Source of the DNA: Pempheris klunzingeri
Lineage: Eukaryota > Chordata > Actinopteri > Acropomatiformes > Pempheridae
DNA: 64,000 bases
NCBI RefSeq assembly: GCF_042242105.1
Contig: NC_092032.1
Span: forward strand, 14,619,915-14,683,914
Direction of reading: 5' to 3'
The notes below the pieces were generated by a model. It saw only the letters and a list, made by a program, of their open reading frames with translations. It did no database searches and was not told where the DNA came from. The position numbers and the translations under genes are program-made. This document shows positions 1-14,300 of this stretch, in pieces; within the stretch, counting starts at the first letter, position 1; each line of letters starts with the position of its first letter.

Positions 1-1125
1 ATCTACGAAATTCAACATTTCTGCTTATGATCTGGGTTAGAGAGGAGAAAAACAACAAAAGTCAATGTCAAATCACTGTAAAAGTTATTTGTCAAGAAAA
101 AAACACTATAAAATGTGAAAATACCTTTTTGTGCAAAATCAATAAACTAAATTCTACAATACTGTGGAGAGTTTTGTTCACACTGAGTCATACGCAGACA
201 GATTAGCCGTCTGGTTCTAGATCTATTCATCTGGATGTAGAAAGAAGCCGACACATGCAAACATCTTGTGGGTTTTACATATTTATTTGAGTGTTTCCTT
301 CATCTTTCATAGTGTTGCTTCAACTCAAGTGTTTTTTTTCTTAACAGGAAACAGTACCTGAGTGCAGAAAATGGCACATTTTATAATTGTAGTTAGGATC
401 CACAGATATTCAGAAACATATGTACGTCTGTAATAGTGAAAAATAAATCTCATTATCACAAAATACTGCATCATACATAGAGTATTAAAACTGTAAACTC
501 GCAGTCTTGAACTAAAACTCAAGCTGATTGTGACACTTTTCTGTATTCATGTGTAAATACTTCATTGGTTTCTACTCGTATAATTGGAAATGCTATGCAG
601 ACATTCATGAGGGTAGATAACAGGCTCCTCAAAGATAGCATATCAGCGACATTATGTTTTTTGCGCATCATTTTGCACCTTTTCATTCTAAGACATACAT
701 ATTGTGAAAAGCACTACGGTAAGTCCACTTGGCTTCATAGAATTTATAATTTCCTACAAAACTTGCATAATGAAATATACATTCAGATATTCAGTTGCAC
801 ATGGAATACAGTTTGATAAAATGTATTTCAAATAACCATAAAAATATTTATATATATATAAAAATCAATTGGTGACTTGGTTCTTAAAAAAGTTGAAGTC
901 CTCCATCTTTGATTGCCCTGCTGTATTGCACTTGCTGGTAAAGTTAGACTGGGTTCACTTTGGAGGAATAAGGCATCTCTTTGGCATCGGAGAGACGTTT
1001 GCTGCTGCAGCCCTGGGCTCATTTCAAAATTGTCCCATCGCTCTCTCCGTACGGACTCTCCATGTGCTCTGTCAGTGCACCAGTGCCACACGGGGGAAGT
1101 CTAGCTGCTCACTGCAAGCTCCCTT
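1..1125 (-). other. colec12 3' UTR and downstream flank
   Basis: AT-rich sequence after the colec12 stop. The only canonical minus-strand AATAAA I see is at 287-282 (TTTATT on the plus strand), which would give a 3' UTR of about 0.85 kb. A short AT run lies at 841-860. No gene recognised in 1-280. Confidence 0.5.
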
Positions 1126-2397
1126 TCAAGACGTCGCTACGACCCAGGCGATCTTGCTGCAGAAAAAGACACAGAATGGCATTAGGACACCTCTGAGGAA
1201 ATCATCATTCTCAAGATGTTTGTGGAGCAGGAAGAAAACAGTGGCATTTGGAAAGGCAGAAATAAACGTACAGGTCTCCATTTCCTTCTCACAGATGTAG
1301 CTTATGAGATCTTCACAGAAGAAATCATTCCATAATCCTTCATGGATGAGCCCGGCACAGTCTTCTCCCATTTCATGCCCATGGCCCCAGTTGTCAGGCT
1401 GACCTGATTTCCACTTTCTGCAGGCAAACAACAGGGGGCGATCACACATTAGATTTATGATATTTCATCAGTCTGGTGGAAAACCACAGCATGGAAGAAA
1501 GAATAAACTGCAGCAGGAATTGGAAGTTGGTGAGTTGGATCATCAGATTTCTTTGGCAGATTTTAACATTTTGATTCAGACCACCAGTGTGGATCTGTAA
1601 TCCTTTATTTGCAGTTTCTTAAGCTTTAATATTTGTCCTAATGTTGAATTCTTGCCTTTTGCTTTTATCGTCCTGTGTAAACAGAGCACCATAGAGAGTG
1701 AACTGCTCTGACTGGTCCACCCTAAATAAATCAAGGTTTATTAAATGTTAAAGTATTTGTTTTATTTGAAAGGGCAGTGGGAATATAGGAGTGGCGTTTT
1801 GCAATCAGGTCAAGCAATCAAAAGTTGAGATTTTCACAAGAATTTTCATATTTATTTGGTGTTGTTTCATGTAACTGAAAGCCTACCGGCTGTTATTATT
1901 ACTGGAAAGCAGTAGTTTGCACAGTTCTAAAACAAAATATCCATTCCAGAAACAGCACCTTCTTTCAGGCAGGATAAGACGTTCCCTATGACAGAGATAT
2001 TTTCTGATCTGATACTGACGTGAAAGCAGGCTCAGTCCCGTCCAGCCAGCGCCAAACGTTCTCCTCCTGCTTGTCGGTCAGACCCATCCAGAAGTAACCT
2101 TTCCCAAAGATCTGCTTCTTCAGCCATTTCTGAGTCACACAAGGACAGAAAAGGCACTGAGTCACAGCTAAGAAGGTACCTCACAAATTACAGAGCAATG
2201 ACAGCCTTTCCCTCCACTACATAATGATTTTAGTGGATGAGGTAAATCATAATTTGTCACCTGTTCCTCCATATCATTGATGATCAACAGAGAAGCAGAC
2301 GTTGATTCACAGGTTGCCTTTGCGTCATCAAAACTGTGCAGGTCTTTGGAGAAAAAGTAGCACTTGTCTCTGTAGTTCACCCACTCATAAGGGCATC
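1126..2397 (-). CDS. colec12: colec12 exons 7-9: C-type lectin domain
   Basis: Three exons (2397-2261, 2129-2020, 1417-1126) encode a long-form CTLD beginning [16 protein letters not shown]. Characteristic residues: [35 protein letters not shown] and a final ICEK. QPD predicts galactose/GalNAc rather than mannose specificity. The last exon stays open to a TGA at 1128-1126, adding 48 residues after EKEMET compared with the roughly seven expected from human. A potential donor (GTACGT) lies right at the point of divergence. Confidence 0.92.
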
Positions 2398-5300
2398 CTG
2401 TAAAACAAAGTGATTTCATTTAACTAATTAAAACATTATTATCAATAATAATGCTGAAGTGGTATAGGTCAAATGTATTCATTATAATTATTATTATTAG
2501 GGTTTGGGTGGTTTTGATCAGGTAACGTGAGTTGATTCAATGCATTTGTTCAGATTTTCATAAGTTGATTCTAGTGCTGAAAAGTGAATTCAAAATTGAT
2601 GACTTAAAGACTTAATGAGTAAAGTTGTACCTGGGGCCCACAGTGTTGGAGCTACTGCCTCATCCTGCAGAGACACAGGGCCCAAAGGAATGACTGGACT
2701 CTGGAATGGGATTCCTGGTTGTCCCGGTGGTCCCGCTGGGCCCGGAGGCCCCACTGGTCCCGACAGTCCCCTTGCCCCCTGCTCCCCTGCTGGCCCCATT
2801 GAGCCTCTGATACCCGGAGGGCCCTGTGCCCCCTGAGGACCAGGCTGTCCATCTCTTCCAGGCAGACCAGCAGCGCCTGGCTCTCCTTTACTTCCAGGAG
2901 GTCCAGCCCTCCCTCCCGACCCTCGGGAGCCCTTGACCCCTGGGATGCCGGGTATGCCCGGCAGGCCTTTTAACCCTGGCAGACCTGGTGGTCCTGGGAT
3001 ACCCTGCTCTCCTCGGGATCCTCGTATCCCTGGATTACCCTTTTCCCCTTTCTCTCCCTTCTGACCAGGCTGGCCAGGTGGTCCCAGGGGTCCTTTGTCC
3101 CCTCTTGGTCCTCTGGGACCAGGGGGACCTGAAAAACAAGATCAATCATCAAAATAGTTCCAAGAAAGTGAACAAGAGAATTTCCCCCAAACCCCAAACA
3201 ATTCCTTCCACTTAAAAACAAACATTTCATGCACCCCTCACCCTGTAAAATAGTAAAGTTGGTTATTAGTTGTGAGTGCTTGGTGTCCACCAGCTTCATC
3301 TCCTCCATGACAATAGACAGGTTGGTAACCTCTTTGTCCAAACGTGCTGCCAGCTCCTCCTGCTGGGACCTTAGACTGGCTGCATCTGTCCTCACATCTG
3401 CCATGCTGCTGTTGAGGTTTAGTAAGAAGTCTGAGTGACGGCCGACAGTCTCTGAACAAGTGCGTAGGTCATTTAGGTTGAGGTTGATGGCGCCCAGGAG
3501 CTGCGTGGTGAAGCTGATGTTGCCGGTCACACGGTCCATGCTTTGCTCTGTCTCGTCCATCCGCACCTCCAGTCGGTCAAACTTGGTGGATGTGAGGTTA
3601 ATGAAGTCCCTCTGCTCGTCCAAAATCTCCCTCAGGGTCTGGTCATGAGTGTCAGCCCTGCTGCTGGTGTTCTGGAGCTGGGTGGCCATAAGAGAGAGCT
3701 GCGATCCCACCTCGTCCAGGCTGTCGTTGTTAGCCTTTGCAAGAGCTGAGACATTACTGGCCGTGGCCTGTAAGTTTTCCACCTTACTACGGAGCCACTC
3801 AGTATCAGAACGTGTCTGTCGGGCCATCTGCTCAATGCCCTGATAGTCATTGCGCATTTTCTGGATGGCCTGGCTGGTGTCATCCACTGAGCGCTGCAGC
3901 ACAGCGATGAGGCCCCTCTGCTGGGCCTGGGTGAAGTTGAGGCTGCTGATGCTGAGCAGCGCCTGGTCCTGAATCTTCACCTGCTGCTGGAGCTCTCTCT
4001 GCAGCCTGATCGTGTCTTCCTGCAGACCGTCAATGATGCTACCATAAGACTGCAGGGTGCCATTTACTGAGTGCAAGGTGGCTGTGTTGCTCTCCAGTAG
4101 CCCCTGAATAGAGCCCTGGTTGTTCTGGATGTCTGAGCCAATGTTCTGCAGCTGACTCAGCGTAACTTGATCGCTGTGGATGCGTTCCTCCACCGCAGAC
4201 AGCTGCCTCTGGAGACTCCAGATGTTGTTCTTGAAAGCCTGGATTTCTGTGGTGGTATTCTCCGACTTCTCCCCTGCTTGATCATCTGAAAAGGGAGATT
4301 TGTAGAATAAATTACAAATCAGTTTCAGCCTCTCACTGTAACTTTCGCTTATCCATATATATACATATAAAACGTACTTATATATAAAACTTACCGAGCT
4401 TTTTCAAATCAGACTCAACAGCAATTATCTTTCCTCCATAGTTTGCGATACCTTCAGACACACTGTCAACTCTTTGCACCACTGAAAGAAAAGCAGGATA
4501 GGTAGGACAAAGGTTAGCGTCATAATCTCCTTTATTAACAGACTAGAATGTCCTGCAACCACAGACATCATATATAAAAGGGATCAGAGAGGAAACCAAT
4601 GAAATTCACTGACAGATGCTATAAGTGATGTGTCTACATATCTTGTAGGCATGTAATAATGTTGGACTCGATTAATGTAATCTCTTGGTTTAGGCCAGAT
4701 TTAAAGTGTGACAGAGGAAGAGAAAAGCAATAATTTACAATTAAGTTTAGGCTGCGAGACAGAAAAAGGTGGGTATTGCGAAAGAGACAGAAGGAGAGAG
4801 GGAGGGAGGAAGTAACGTTGAAGATGGAGTGGGTGGTCAATGAGAGAGACCGCAGTGCATGGGGAGACACTGGCAAGGGCCCTCGGGGACAGGAAGTGAC
4901 CTGGAAGGGGGGGTGGTCTTCAGTAAACAGGCCGATCAAAGACAGCCCAGAGGAGACAGACACTGTGGCAGGGAGGCTCTTCACGCCCCCACAGGCGACA
5001 CCAGCGTTCATTTCCTCTGGAATGTGTCTGGGATTCCAGGGAATCAGCCCACTTCTACCACCAGCCTCGCCGGGGGGACACATCCTTTAACTGGGAAGCG
5101 CATGGGCTCCTCTTTTGGGAAGCTGCATCCCAGCTGTTTGTTCCAAAAGTTAAGACAACAGCTCAGTCACAAGGCTTTCGCCTCCAGAGGTCAAATCACC
5201 AGAAAGACAAGATGAGCTGGTTTAAACCCATCCATCCCTCCAAAGGAGGACATGGGTAAAGCCTTTTATTTATGGCCCGATTAGCACTAATAGTTGCCTA

Positions 5301-8300
5301 CATTTTTGGTATTATAGTTAGCCGCTAGTTTATGTCTCCTGTTTTCTAAACCTAAGGCCGTGACTTTTTTGGGGAATATGCTTTTTCTATTTCTTGCTTA
5401 AAGTTACATGAGAAGATTGAAACCTCTCTTATGTTTGTCCCTTAAGTATGAAGTTACCCCCAGCCAGGCTAGCTTAGCTTAGCATGAAGAGTGGCTCTGT
5501 CCAAAGCTAACAGCAACTCCAAAGCCTATGAATCACCACATTATAAATGTTTGTTTAATCTGCACCAAAACTGTTGCTGAACCAGGCTAGCTGTTAACCC
5601 TTGTTTCCAGTGTTCATGCCAAGCTAACTGTCTCCTGGCTCTAGCTTTATATTTACATTATATTTACCCTGCAGATATGATGGTGGAATAGATCAGCTAA
5701 CTCTCTGCATATAAAGTGTTATTCTGTAACAGATTGTAAAAGGATTCTCTGGTCTCCAGACTGCAAATGGAAAAGACCTTTTACTGTCCTGAAAAAAATG
5801 GCCTCCACTGAAATGTTTTGGAAATATCAAATTGGAAAATTAATGTTTAACCAATATGCTCAAAGCAGCTTTTTGTTTCTTTTCTTCACCCCGTTAGACG
5901 ACCTACACACGCACTACTGTGTCTCATGGAACAAATAAACACATTTAAAACCATACAAACTTAAAATGTTCTGCACAGATTTGCACATTATTTTTAGTTA
6001 TGGCAGAACATTTTCCACACATCAAACTAAATGGGACACAGAACGTACAGTTCAGCATTGCAGAGCACAAAAGACACTTTGACTTCAAGTCCACAGGCCA
6101 ACCATAGGGTGACCTATGGCACATTGTTTCTTTCACCAACACTTGCACATACTGTACACTAGCCTGGAAACTGAAACTAAAACAAACAAACTCCCACATA
6201 GACACATTTCTAGGCCTTTTCCATGTGTTCTGTCCATGTACTGGCCTCCAGGGAAACTCATTGCATCACCCCATGGCAAAATTAACCGTAAAACACTCAT
6301 GCAAAGAAACTGAAATTGCGACAGGGCTGCAGTGGAAAGACCTTATGGGTCCAAAATGAGCTGTTTTGTACCCTGTTTGAACTCTTTCCAGTTCTTGTGT
6401 GGGTGGTTCTTAAAACTGTCCGGGCTGTCTTGTAAAATCCAACTTCCTCATACATATAAAGTCAGGAATAGTAAAAAATAGTTATGAAGTGAGTGAAGTG
6501 TAAACTCCTTGCTTTGATTATTTTAGAATTTTTTAGAAGTCACAGGACATGCATCTCAAAACTCACCATACAGCTGAAAGCACAACTGCTAGGAGAGATC
6601 AGATTGCATAAACATTTGAGGTTCAATTTAAAATTTAAGTGGAAACGCATTTACACATAAATGTAGAGCTTTCATGTCATTTCCACTGGACACACTTAGT
6701 TTGTTTTATTGCTCGTGAATTCAACTTTTCGCTTATAAGCCGAAGGCTATGTTACTTCTTCGATCAACAGTTACACACCTGACTTTAACAACTACAATCA
6801 TCTGTTCTTTATGGTGTAAAACTGAATTCAACTGAGACTGAATGTAAGTGAAAAGCCTGGATCCAGACAAAGCTTGCTCGCTCCTTAAGGGACATGAAAA
6901 CATCTACAGAGGACACTGAAGGAGATGTGTCATTCTCCTCTCTGTTACACTGCTGAACAGGATGCTTTGCTTGACACTTTGCTTGCTGTGACACTTTTTG
7001 TGCTCATTTACAGTAAAAGCAGTTGTGGTCTTTGAGAATAAAAAGACTCTCACACAGGGAATGAGGTAAAATGCACGGGTTATGTCCTTGCGTTCTCTCC
7101 CAGTCACTTTGCTTACTGTCTGTGAGGATTATTAATGGGATTTAAATCCTCCAGGGTCCAGAGAATGACCTCACATTGCCTTTGGTCGTGTCAGTCAAGA
7201 CAACAGGCTGCTGGGGGGAAGACAGGACGTCACTGAATCCCTGCCAACCTTTTTAAGGATAAATTGCACCAAAACAAAAGAGCCACATAGAGGACGTTTC
7301 CATGGGTCATTGATGGAGGACAGAGAGAAGCACACATGTTAAGTGCATAGAGCACTCTGGGTCTCACTACATAACCATCTGGAGCTGGGAGAGTGTTTAG
7401 GCTGAGCTGTGGTTCCCTTGACAGAGCCGTGCTTCAGTGCCAGTAAAAACCCAATTTCAGTGGGTTCTGCTGGAGTTGCACTGAGTTCACTCACCGCTCA
7501 TCTGGGATCAATTAGGCCTGCATGAAAACATGCACCATGGAACAAGTAGGACCGACTGAGCTCAGAGAGTAAGAGGACATCATTGTTAATGTACTCAAGA
7601 CACACAGATAACCCCTGAACAACTGAAAACAAGGAGGGGGCATACGCATATTGGAGTGTTTAGCACAATTATGGAAGGAACATTCGGAGTTCAGTTCTCT
7701 GAAAGACAGCGGGACCGTTTCCTGACCTGGAAAAAATGTGAAAAACCCAACCAGGAAGTTCAGCTACACACAGCCAGAAGACCCTCCCAGAGGTGTGAGC
7801 TTTGGGGGTGTTGGTAAAATAAACTGTGAGAAGGTTGTAGGGTGGAGACACAGGGGCTAAAGCACAGAGAGAGGGGACAGATAGACAGAAGAGGATGAAA
7901 CGTAAAGGGCTGGTTCACCCAAATTACATAGCATGCAGCGTTTTCTAAAAAGTCTCAGTTACTGTGAACAGTTTTCACTGCATCTAGTTTCCACCAAATA
8001 AATAAGAATATGATAGTATATAATAGAAATACAATAGTAATATAGAAAATGTTGACAGTGAGATCCATGGAGATGAATTGATGAGACGAAACCAAAACTG
8101 TACTATCTACATGGTTAGACACTACTCACTCTCGAGGAATAGCTCAACAGTTTAAGAAAGGCACTTCGCTTTCTTGCCAAGAGTTAGATGAGATTATTGT
8201 TACCACTTTCATGTCTGCACACTAAATATGAATATACAGCCAGCATCCAGTTAGTTTAGCTTAGCACAAAGAGTGGAAACAGCAAGCCTGCCTCTGCTCA

Positions 8301-11300
8301 AAGGCAATAAAATCTGTGTGACAACATCTCTAAAGGCCACTAATTAACATGTTGCATCTTGTTTAATCCGTTTTATCCGTATAAAAGCTTAAGTGTTAAA
8401 ATGACAAGTTGTGGTTTTGCAGAGGGGAGGCAGGCTAACTGATTCCCTCTGCTTCCAGTATTCGTGCTAAGCTAAGCTAACCAGCTGCTGGTTGTAGCTT
8501 CATATCTAACGGCCTGATTTAACTTCATCTGACTCCTTTATCTTTATCTAAAAGTTACTTCTGAGAAAGAAGCTGCTGATTTTTTCTTATGGTTGTCGTT
8601 GTCCTCTCCTCATATTTCACTGACCTATTGTCTAAATAGGTTGTTAAAAAAGAAACATTACTAAAGAACGTCAGTGCCATTCTTTCCCACGTTGAAGGCC
8701 ACTCCAGTAATGACAAACTCTTTGTTTCTCACAAATAAACACACGCGAGGTCTCAGTGCACACATGCACTCATCAAACAGCATTCTTGGAAGCTGGAAGA
8801 GAAACCAAATGATATGTTTGGACTCCCGTGCAGTGTAAGCAAATCATTTTATGATTTTAGATACAAATTGCATCACCGAAGTGATGATTAGAAATGTTTG
8901 CTGTCCTTGCTGTTGAATAAGTGTCCCATCAAAGTGCTAGATAGAAGACTGCAGTTTACTGGGCTGTCTTACCTTTATATCCAAGTACAGCGACAGCGAT
9001 GGTGAGGAGAGTACATAGCACATAGAGCAGAGCTATGGAGGTCTTCAGCGCCCATTCATTCTTACACTTAGTGCACTGGGTGCCCTCCTGGATCCCTGAG
9101 TGAAAAAGAAGAAAGAATACCACATGATTGAATACATTTTGCTGCCTATTGCACATTTCAAGATCTAAAAAGGACATGTGGCTAGAATTTGGTGTTAACT
9201 AGGGACTCTCCATGTCCAGGAGTCCCACATCTGGACAAACAGGCCTGGAGTCTACATTAAAGAGTCCAGCAGTTCCCTTAGGGCCTGGGTGGTGAAGGGG
9301 CAGGGGACACAAAAACAATCCCCCCCACTGACTTGTTTACAGGCAGCGACATGCTTATTTTCCTGAACTCAGCCTTCACTCAACAAACTTCCTCTTTTTC
9401 AGTCCTGGTCTCTCTCGTGTGCACAGATTCCCTCTCAGCGAAGCACAAACAGACTTCAGGAGTTTTACATACGAAACACACACATGAAAGTAAATTATGT
9501 TTATTGTACGTTTTGTGCAACATTAAATGCTGCCTCTTTGTGATTCTGCACCCTTTTAGTTCTCCTCTCGCAGTGCCAGTTGACTTTGGAGTCAAAGTAA
9601 AAGCCTTTAGCTAGCGGGGACACTTGTGGAATATTTCTTTCTGAGGATATCTTTCATGACAGATGAGTGGTGAGATCCACAGCACTGACGGGAACACAGC
9701 TGCGTTTCATTTTCAATTCAGGAAGTGTGTGTCTGCGAATGTGTGTGTGTGTGGAAAGGTTGGGAGCGCGTTGTGTGAGGATTCTGGTTTTCATACACCT
9801 GGAATGAAACACACTTCACATTGGCAATATGAAGGAGCAGCTCTTATTCAACATGGCAACACAAAGAGTGCAATGCATGACTATCACCATCTGAAAGCCA
9901 GTCAATCACATGAGCCTCATTCATCAACCTGTGAAGTGCAGGAACCATTTTAGAGCCAAAGGTTTCACCACACATCTAGTTCAAGTAAATTTTAATAGAT
10001 GAGGTAATACTTCAGTAAATTATTTGCACCACTGATTGCCTCGTTGGGGTCTCAATGGGAGATTAGATGCCAAAGTTAACAATTTCACTCTTACGAGTGT
10101 GAAGGGATTGTTAATGATCGCTGAGTGTTAGACCTAAACACAGTCCAGCTGGAAGGCAGGTCTCCTCAGTGCCCAGCCAGCCTGAGAGAACATGAGATTT
10201 ACAGTAAAGAGCATGGGCAATCCTGCAAAAATAAGTGAGTTTAATGGGGTTTTGAATTTAATACCTCAATGGTTTTGATTCTTTGCCAACTCAAATGACA
10301 CCATTGCTTCACAGGCCAGAACACAGACTTACGTTAGTTCATCTGCCTGAAGCTGCACTGCCTGCGTCGCCAAAAGTGACCGAGCAAAATCTAGCATCTA
10401 GCATCAAACTCCAATATTAAGTCATTGGAGATACATTGGTGTAGATGACGGGAGGAACTGAAGTACAGAAATGACTAACTTGATTTGGTCATTTAGAATC
10501 ACCATTACATATTTGGTCCAAAATATATCAAGACCAAAAAATTTAAATTGCCATCTAACAATTGATTGTGATTGGATTTTTTATTAACTCCCACATTTTG
10601 ATATCAGTATCTCCCTCAAAAGTCCAGCAAATAATTTATTTACACATCCAGCAGATATGTAGCAAAATTAGCATTCGTTCATTCATGCTTTACGTGACCT
10701 GACAAATACAAATCTTCACTATCGTTTTAGTTTTATTTTGGCCTCCACCAACCCCTGCAGGAAACATCTGGCTCTTTAGCTGCTAAATGCTTCACCGTGC
10801 TCACCAGCTAGTCACTAACTTTTAGAGCTTTTTCACTGCCTGCTGCAGTTTAAAAAGATACGTATGAGACATTTGAATGAATATGGATACTTTTACTGTA
10901 ACTATTTTTCTTTATATGTTTATACTTCAAAAGATGCTACAAAACTCGGTAGAACTGAGGGAAACCGCAGACTTAGGTGATAATTCTATGTGAGCTTGTC
11001 ACTGACGGCAAGTCTTTTCAGATGAAACATTTGCGTCTTGTCATTTGATATAAGAATAATGATTATAGCAGATTTAAACTAAACTTTTTTTGAAAGGGTT
11101 TTATAGCGTGCTTCCACAGTTTTGACTCTTTACCAAAACAGATGACACAATCGTCTCTCAGACCAAATAAGTCCTGATTTATTTTTTTTTGCCTAAAGCT
11201 CCACTGAAACATCTGTAAATAAATCTTATCTTGATTCCAAGCTTCCAAGAATGACAATGTAGTAGAACATAAATTTCATCAAACTGTTTCACAGCATGAC

Positions 11301-14300
11301 ATCTTTACATAAACGAAATCAACTATTTGTGACTTTTGACGATTTCTTGCCAAAACCATCTTCAAAGCAAGCACGTTTTTATCTGAAAACAGTTTCTACA
11401 AAAGGTGGTGGGAAAGAGAATCAAGAACAGACAAAAAAAACTGTGGACTGAGGAGAAAACTGTTGTTTTGGGGTGTTCTTTACACTTTATGTATTGTGCC
11501 ACACACCTGAGAGTGAACTCAGCTTTTACAACATGGCTGGTGCTGATCCTCATGTTCAAAATATGTTAAGATCCTCAATGGGCTCCTTAAAATGTATTAA
11601 CAAGTGTATTTGCCTGAAAGACATTTGTCTTTTAAAAGTGCAGCTCTCGCTCTGGGTGTGGAATGAGTTACTATGCACAAACTGGCGAACACAGCTGTGT
11701 ATGAGACGTCAGGACTTACCAAAGTCTTCCCTCGCCACCGGTTTAAGTGTAAGCAAAGAGGTGCATTCTGGGAATACAGCCGAGATAAATGATTGCATTT
11801 CTGAAATATTCATAACTGTTGACATGTTTGAAGTGTCAGCTCATGCATGCTCCCACAATACAGTGAGCATATCAGTTCATCAGTTCACAGTAATCAAAGA
11901 GCTGCTGCCCAAAGTTTCTGTTCCAATCCAAACAGGCTGACAGTGTTTACAAATCTGCTGCGCTGAAATGACACCAAAACAATTTGTAAGGGTATAAACT
12001 ATTATACAGACAAAAGGTTTTTCCATTCCAGTGCACACTTGACTTACGAGCCTCAGATGCTCATTGGATTTTGAGTTGGCTGTCAAATGTGGAGGACACC
12101 TGGCATAACACAAAACACATGGCCTGCAACGCAACAACACAGAGATTTCAGCTTCACAGCTCATTCAGCTCCTCTGTGAGATCATGGGGAGAACAGACAT
12201 AAGATAGAGCAGCTGTAAACTTTTCAACCCCCGGGTGTCGACACACCAGTGGGTTGTCTAAGCCTCTATCAGGGGTTGCGACCTGCTTGCTGTTCATTTC
12301 CCAGTGGGTCACTTCCTGGGTGAGCAGGACAAATAAGGAAAAGAGACAGATGCTAGACTGGACTGCTGAGCAAGGCTTTAGGACAATATTTGTGTTTTCG
12401 TAAATGTTTTGTTTCCTGGCTCTTTTAACCCTCCAGAGTCTTGGGGTGAAATGGCCGTTTTTTACTACTTTTCATTTTACCTTTGTGTTTCCCATTAAAA
12501 CTGTTTAGCTTGCTTTCTTTGTGTTTGTGTCTTTGACGCCGACGGGCGGTCCGAGACTCTGAAGAGTTAAATTGTTCCTTGTGATGTCTATATATACACA
12601 TGAACATCATCAGCATAAGTGAAGATATCAGGACTTGTTTTCTTGCTTTCAAGAAGCAATTTGTTGTTCATTTATTGTACTTACACTGATTATATTTTGA
12701 CTAAAATCTTGATAAAAATCCCAAAGATTATGTAAAGAATTGCAACATACATACACAAAATACATACTGAATGAGATGCTTGACAGTTGAAATATCAACT
12801 GTTTCACTATTAGTATTGTGCATGAACGCGGTAGAAGAGTGCTCATTGGACATGCTCATGTTTTTGGTAAATGAAGATGATGTTTCCTAAACACAATCAG
12901 TCAAACAAACACACACCAAAATGACTAAAGTCTCAAACTAAATTATCAATTAAATCAGAAACAATAAAAGAAAAAGTCAAGAAGAGTATGAATTAGACCA
13001 AGTGTCAAGTCCAGCTTTCAGTACCTGAAAATAATACCAAAAAATTCAACTATCCTTGGTTATGTTAGAGTCTGCTTAGTATCAGTCACCTCATCCCTAC
13101 AGGGAGGAAGATTAAAGACATTCCCAAGTTCAAGTTTACACTACGCTAAATTGGGTTGAAAGGTCTAAAGCTAAAAAAAGTCTAGGTTACATGTAACTGT
13201 TGCTGCAACAGCGTTTAAATGCCTACTTTTCAATGTGAAGTAGGTCCTACTTACACGTTGAGAGGTAAACATTGAAATCCTGTTCAAATGGTGGTGAGAT
13301 GTAACTATAGACATCTATGAAGCTCATTTTCCAACCAAATTTAGCTCAGTTTGAAGTTTGTCTTTTACCAAAACCATGCTCACATGGATGTTGCTGTGTA
13401 AAGTATATTGTCACATTTGTGTCTTCTTACTTGGGCCGTTTTGGTTAGCAGGAATAGAAAGTTCAAAATGACAAATAAAAAGTGAATCCAATACATTATG
13501 AATTACAGAAGTGAACTATACTATAGACAAAGAGAACCACAAATGGTTCTGAATCCAAATTACACATCATCATGAAATATCACAGAGACACCTGGGATAT
13601 GGCATCTCTCTACATTCCCTAACAAAATGTTTACATGACAAATGGCCAGATGGATATAAGACAGCCAGGACACGCGGCTTTCACACATTGTCAAATATCT
13701 GTCACACTAACAGGGCCCAGATGCACAAATTCAAACACATGGATAAAATATCTTGAGGTCTATAGCACAAGACGTTTGGCCAAATGTGGTGTTGTGTGTA
13801 GTAGTTTAAGGCCTGCTGATAAAGCTAAAAACAGAAGACACAGAGTGAGTTCTTAATATATATTCAAATTTTGATATTGAACTTGAAGCAGACTGCAGAA
13901 AAACATGTGAACACTGACCTCCTTGTTCACAATTTAACATCAGAGACTCAGTTTCCTTTAGTCTGGCTGCTCATCATTAAAATTGGACACTGATTCGTCA
14001 TCTTTCCCCCTCGCCTGCACCGTCAGACACAGTCAGATCTGACCGACAACGACCACAAAGACAACCATCGTCCAGGATGCTCAGACCACAACTTGACAAC
14101 AACACTTTTACTGCTCATAGCAAAACAAAAATGATGCTCCAAAGACAAAGAGCCTTTCCAAAACAAAAACACACCAGTGGGTTTTTTAAATGTAAATGGG
14201 TTCGTTTGTCATTGTGTGTTCTGGCTGGATATAGTCACCCATTGTTCCAGCAAAACCTCTATGTTGAAAAAAATACCTGGACAGGGTCCACCTTAACGAT

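Larger units (their letters stand above)
4482..8972 (-). other. colec12 intron 3, repeat-bearing
   Basis: About 4.5 kb between the transmembrane exon and the first stalk exon. It holds two copies of the AGCTTAGC-type foldback repeat (5360-5720, 8135-8590) and a fragment starting AAAGGGCTGGTTCACCC (7904). No coding segment is recognised; short open frames have no family features. Confidence 0.8.

Noticed and set aside
2615..2836. Proline/glycine-rich open frame on the plus strand
   Set aside because: Antisense shadow of the colec12 collagen exon; Gly-X-Y repeats keep several frames open.
3229..3883. Several overlapping open frames on both strands
   Set aside because: Shadows of the single long coiled-coil exon of colec12.
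11473..11940. 155-codon plus-strand open frame in colec12 intron 2
   Set aside because: No family resemblance, no promoter or splice support, ordinary intronic base composition.
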